Origin: Hyperoplus lanceolatus
Taxonomy: Eukaryota; Chordata; Actinopteri; Uranoscopiformes; Ammodytidae
DNA length: 64,000 nucleotides
Reading direction: 5' to 3'
Assembly: GCA_026929865.2 (NCBI GenBank)
Contig: CM049413.1
Coordinates: 18,173,501 to 18,237,500 of the forward strand
In this document: positions 60,157-64,000 of the stretch, in pieces
Numbering within the stretch: position 1 is the first letter of the stretch
Layout of the letters: the number at the start of each line of letters is the position of its first letter
Program-made: the position numbers and the translations under genes
Notes under the pieces: generated by a model
What the model was told of the DNA's origin: nothing
Database searches by the model: none
What the model saw: the letters and a program-made list of their open reading frames with translations, nothing else

Positions 60157-62104
60157 ATATATGTGGCTTTTCAGACTTGCATCATGAGCTGGGAAATTGC
60201 ACAGTGTGAATAATTTGGTCAGAATACTATAGTGCAAGAAGTACTGTAGCTTCGTATTGACCTTTGGTCATAGTTGCTGGGTAAAAAGGACTGCGGATAT
60301 ATGTTTTTCCGATATCTCTGAATGTTATTAAATGGATTTTGACTGAGCTTATCCAAAAACCTTTTGAAAGTTTGGATGAGCAGGTTCTCCTAAATTTTTC
60401 CTCACTTTTCTGGTATTGAAAAATCTGGCAGTCAAGCCTGTCTTTTGCAAATTGGCCAGATGCACATCACATTTTTAGGCTGAGCTCCAAGCACTAAGCA
60501 AATTATTATTTTTCTCTACATGCCGCACATTCTTACATCTGTTACTATCCGTGAATGCAACAGTAAGCAATATATCAGGCCCTCCTTGTTTTCTGTAGTG
60601 CACTGATCCATTCACCTGTATTATAATTAACTTGAGTTTCTTGAAGTGTTTATGTGTAATACATGCTGTGATATTTGGCAGCTGGTCCAATAAAGAGGGA
60701 GTTTTGCCTTAGAACTACTGCTTCAGGATGATGCATAAAAGACGGATACATTTGTGTATGTGATGCCTGCGCCCAGGGATAGAAATCTTCACTAAGTAAA
60801 TGTGTAGGGAAGAAATAGCAAACTTGTTTTATGTAGCATAAATCAGCTTGCGCTGACCCTTAATACCCAATTTAAATGGAAATGAGACAATATTTGTTTA
60901 GCCGTGTTTAACATAGATAATGTGGTTCAAACCAGCTCAGTGTCACAAACCAATACATTCATAGATTAGAAGGACAAAGGCCAAGGCACATGTTTGGATA
61001 CAATTAAAAATATTCCATTGAAAATAAAATGTCAGTACAGACGGCTTATTCACTAAATGCCCATAATTATTGACAGTTTCCCTTCCGGCACAGAACAATG
61101 ATGTCGCCTCAGATCAGCTAATGCCATGCAAAATAAAACATAAATTGGTCACTTTACCTGTCATACATATGCCTAACAAAGACACAGTATCCTCAAGAAA
61201 AAAATGCCTTGCTCAGCTTCAGGCATATCGGCAGCTGCTGGGGATTTTGCCAATACCCGAAAACATAATACAATAAGTCGTAGTGAAGGTCAGTCAGTGT
61301 TATCCACCATTGTCCATCACAGCCACAATCACACCAGAAGGATTTTCAAAAACACCTTCCGGATAGAATGAGTGTTAATTATCTGCTAATTGCTATGTCA
61401 TTATGTCTTGAATTCTTCAGAAAACAAAAGACGCGTGCAATGAGACTGGGATGAGTGGGATAATAGAAAGTCATTACGCTCAGGTTATCAATCTGCAATT
61501 TGTGCATTACCTTTGTTATCAGGACAACAATACCTGTCCACATACAGCACATGTATGCAAATTATTGATACAATATTCAGATTGAACTCCTGCCAAAGCC
61601 TCTTGGTCTCTTTCCTGCTTTTTTAAATGATCAAAATAAAATCTAAAACAATATCAAACAAAACACTATTGTTCCTTTCAAGTCGAAAAAAGACTTAATT
61701 ACATGCTAAGTCAATAAATAAGACTCTGAAGATGCTCCGTCTCGGGAAAAGTGACTACTCTGCAAAAGGACACAACGTAGATATTCACAAATTATGAAAA
61801 CAATATTATTTTATCAACACCTCTTGGGGAGATGTTAGAGTGATGAGCCTGCCATATAGTCAGCAGTTGGGAGTTGTGCACCTTGCCCCATGGCTTTTCT
61901 TGGCAGTTTCACAGGAGTGGATCTGGCACCAGCCCACACTCCATACTGACTGATCCGGGCTGGACTAGAACTGGCCTGCCTCCATTTCTCAAGCAAAGTC
62001 CCTATGGCCTTTTTTAAAGTTGAAAACTCTACAAGTATGCTTATCCCAAAATTTTACAAAATAAGACAAAAATCTATGGTGAACAGCTGCAAGTAAAGAG
62101 CACT

Positions 62105-63037
62105 TTAAAGCCACTACGAGTAACATGGCACGTTGGCGTCCCCTTTGGACAAAAGCGGTAGTATTTTTACGACGTCCGCTGTCGCAAAGCTGTTTTCTAG
62201 CGCGTGCCAGGCGCGTGAGTGTGAACTGAGAAGGGAGCAATATAGCGCATGTCCGTGTGTTGAAAGTGTGAGGACTCTTTTCGGCTCCGTGAGAGTGGTT
62301 TTGACACTGCATGAACTAATGCCAGTCACACACGCACCTGATTGCAATGAGTTGATGCAGGTTCACCTAACTACTCTCTCTCTCTCACGGAGCTGAAAGA
62401 TTACGTGTCCTCAAAGAAAGCGAAAGAACGAGAGACGGCAGTTAGTATGGATCACGATGAGGTAATGTGTTTATGTTGTTGTAAATAATTACTATTTCAG
62501 ACAATGGTTATCTGATGATGGTGAAGCAAAGCAAACTTTGTGTTAGTACCAACCGCTCATTCATTTAGGAGTAAACACTGCAGTCTAGTTTCGCTCTCGT
62601 GAAATTGTATACACGTTGCTTGGCAACGCCCTCGTCCCCCGTAGCCTATATCACTCTCCCTTTTGGCTTTTCTTCATTGCATTTTCTTTTTTTTCTTTGA
62701 TGGTTCAGCCCCGTTATCAGTCATTATGACGACAAATAACTGTATCAAACAAGGCTCCCGCTCCCCTTCCCTCACCTAGAGGGATAGGCTTCTCAATTCA
62801 CGTTGCTGCGCCACACTGAAATCTGCGACCAATATGGATATGTGACAATAGAGCTTGCACGAGCGAACCGAAAATCGGAATGGGTGTGCGACCAGACCAA
62901 AAGCAGTAATAAAAACTATTTAAAAACGTCTTTCTTTGCACTGATGGTCTCATTTGCTGTTAAAGGTAATTTATGATTATCAGAGGAAACATGAGGCTGT
63001 TTAAAAGATATTTAAATGTTACTCGTAGCCACTTTAA
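62105..63037 (+). mobile_element. TTAA-bordered element, copy 3
   Basis: A 933-bp intact copy, starting TTAAAGCCACTACGAGTAAC and ending CTCGTAGCCACTTTAA, in the same orientation as copies 1 and 2. The uninterrupted left inverted repeat shows the pre-insertion state of the hAT target site in copy 1. Confidence 0.9.
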
Positions 63038-63437
63038 TGCATGAAACTTCTTTGCCTCTTAATCATTCATTCAGACACACACACACAAACACACACTAAT
63101 GGCAGCAGGAGTTGCAATTGCAAACCTTTGTTAGATTGCAAAGTTTGCTTTTATTTTTTATTTTTTTGTAGGACATTTTGCATATATTCTGAAAGTTTAC
63201 AGTTTATGTAAACAAGAATATGCAGGGAGGGAGGCAAAGGGTTGGGGGTATGTGCATCATTCTGGACAAACAAACTGGGACGTTGCCATTATATGTGCCT
63301 TAAGGGCCGGGCATCAAAGAAAAGAACAGAATCAATAAGTGAATAACTTTTCATGTGCAAGAATTTCCTTATTTTCTCAATGTGGAAAAGTAAACTTCTT
63401 CTTTCTTTTGAAGAGAAAGATTTAGAGGGAGTGACGG

Positions 63438-63440
<3 letters not shown>

Positions 63441-63479
<39 letters not shown>
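63441..63479. repeat. (GA)n microsatellite
   Basis: About 19 uninterrupted AG units. Confidence 0.97.
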
Positions 63480-63482
<3 letters not shown>

Positions 63483-64000
63483 AGGAGGGGAAGGCAAACA
63501 TTTAAGCTTTGTATTTTAAGACTGAGCTCTGTGGGGGTGTTTGGCTTTTAATTGAAAGAGAAATGGGACACAGGACAAACAGGTTGGAGGCCAGACACTT
63601 CCTCTCACTTGGACAGCGCATAATGTTTGAGTCTATAGTCATTTCGAATATTTTGGGTGTAATTAGTACATAGGGGAATTGTTTTGAAAGAAAACCGTTT
63701 TTTTTTACACCCACAAAGGCTTGCCCACACTTCTTCCCACAAAGGGCTCTAGGCAGTTCACAGCAGTCGTTATGAGTGGTGAGTGATCCCCTCATAGAGT
63801 GAACAGCCTCTAACCAAAAGGCATGCAACATCTGTGTCTTTGAGGTGAAATGCAGATAAGCCAAACAGACCTTCCGGGCAAACTGACTGACGTTTAGCAT
63901 CCCGTGACACAGATTTTGCCTTTTTTTCTAAAGCAAGGGTGAATGGGTCAAAGGCAAACTGGTGAAACAATCTCTCTTACTCTATCCTCCTATACAGCGT

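Overview
The window is vertebrate and almost certainly teleost fish DNA. It has compact, intron-separated exons, many long (AC)n/(GT)n arrays, and several DNA transposon types common in fish (a Tc1 element with very long inverted ends, a second Tc1 family, hAT elements, TTAA-bordered MITE-like elements) plus a decayed Ty3/gypsy pol. Nothing looks bacterial or phage-like: there are no operons, ribosome binding sites or CRISPR array.

The only host gene I can support lies on the minus strand: five internal exons of adgrb3 (bai3), the brain-specific adhesion GPCR. In transcript order they are a 28-codon acidic linker exon (22460-22377), TSR1 (20505-20341), TSR2 (9449-9288), TSR3 (4156-3992) and TSR4 (3442-3278). 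All five begin and end in phase 1 and join in one open frame of 247 codons. They encode part of the extracellular region. The signal peptide and CUB part should lie beyond 64000, and the hormone-binding, GAIN, seven-helix and cytoplasmic parts beyond position 1. The window thus shows the thrombospondin-repeat block of the receptor with four complete introns (549, 1871, 5131 and 10891 bases) and parts of two flanking introns (at least 3277 and 41540 bases).

The introns are dominated by repeats. 1-3277: a degenerate tandem repeat and an (AC)n array close to the TSR4 donor. 4157-9287: (AC)n arrays, a perfect 14-bp-arm palindrome, and a CU-rich (in the transcript) tract beside the TSR2 donor. 9450-20340: two oppositely oriented copies of an internally deleted Tc1-type element, one split by a hAT-like insertion, and a diverged direct duplication. 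22461-64000: mostly unrecognised intron with three copies of a ~930-bp TTAA-bordered element (the first split by another hAT-like element), other terminal-inverted-repeat elements, a gypsy pol remnant, a LINE 3' tail, a Tc1 transposase remnant, and a cluster of alternating GT and CA arrays at 53.6-55.6 kb.

I found no convincing new multi-gene system. The most interesting items are a transposase-derived small frame (helix-turn-helix fused to the C-terminal tail) in the deleted Tc1 family, the three-copy ~930-bp element, the dated nested insertions, and possible splice-regulatory repeats beside the TSR2 and TSR4 exons. Family assignments rest on recalled protein and repeat families; no database was searched.
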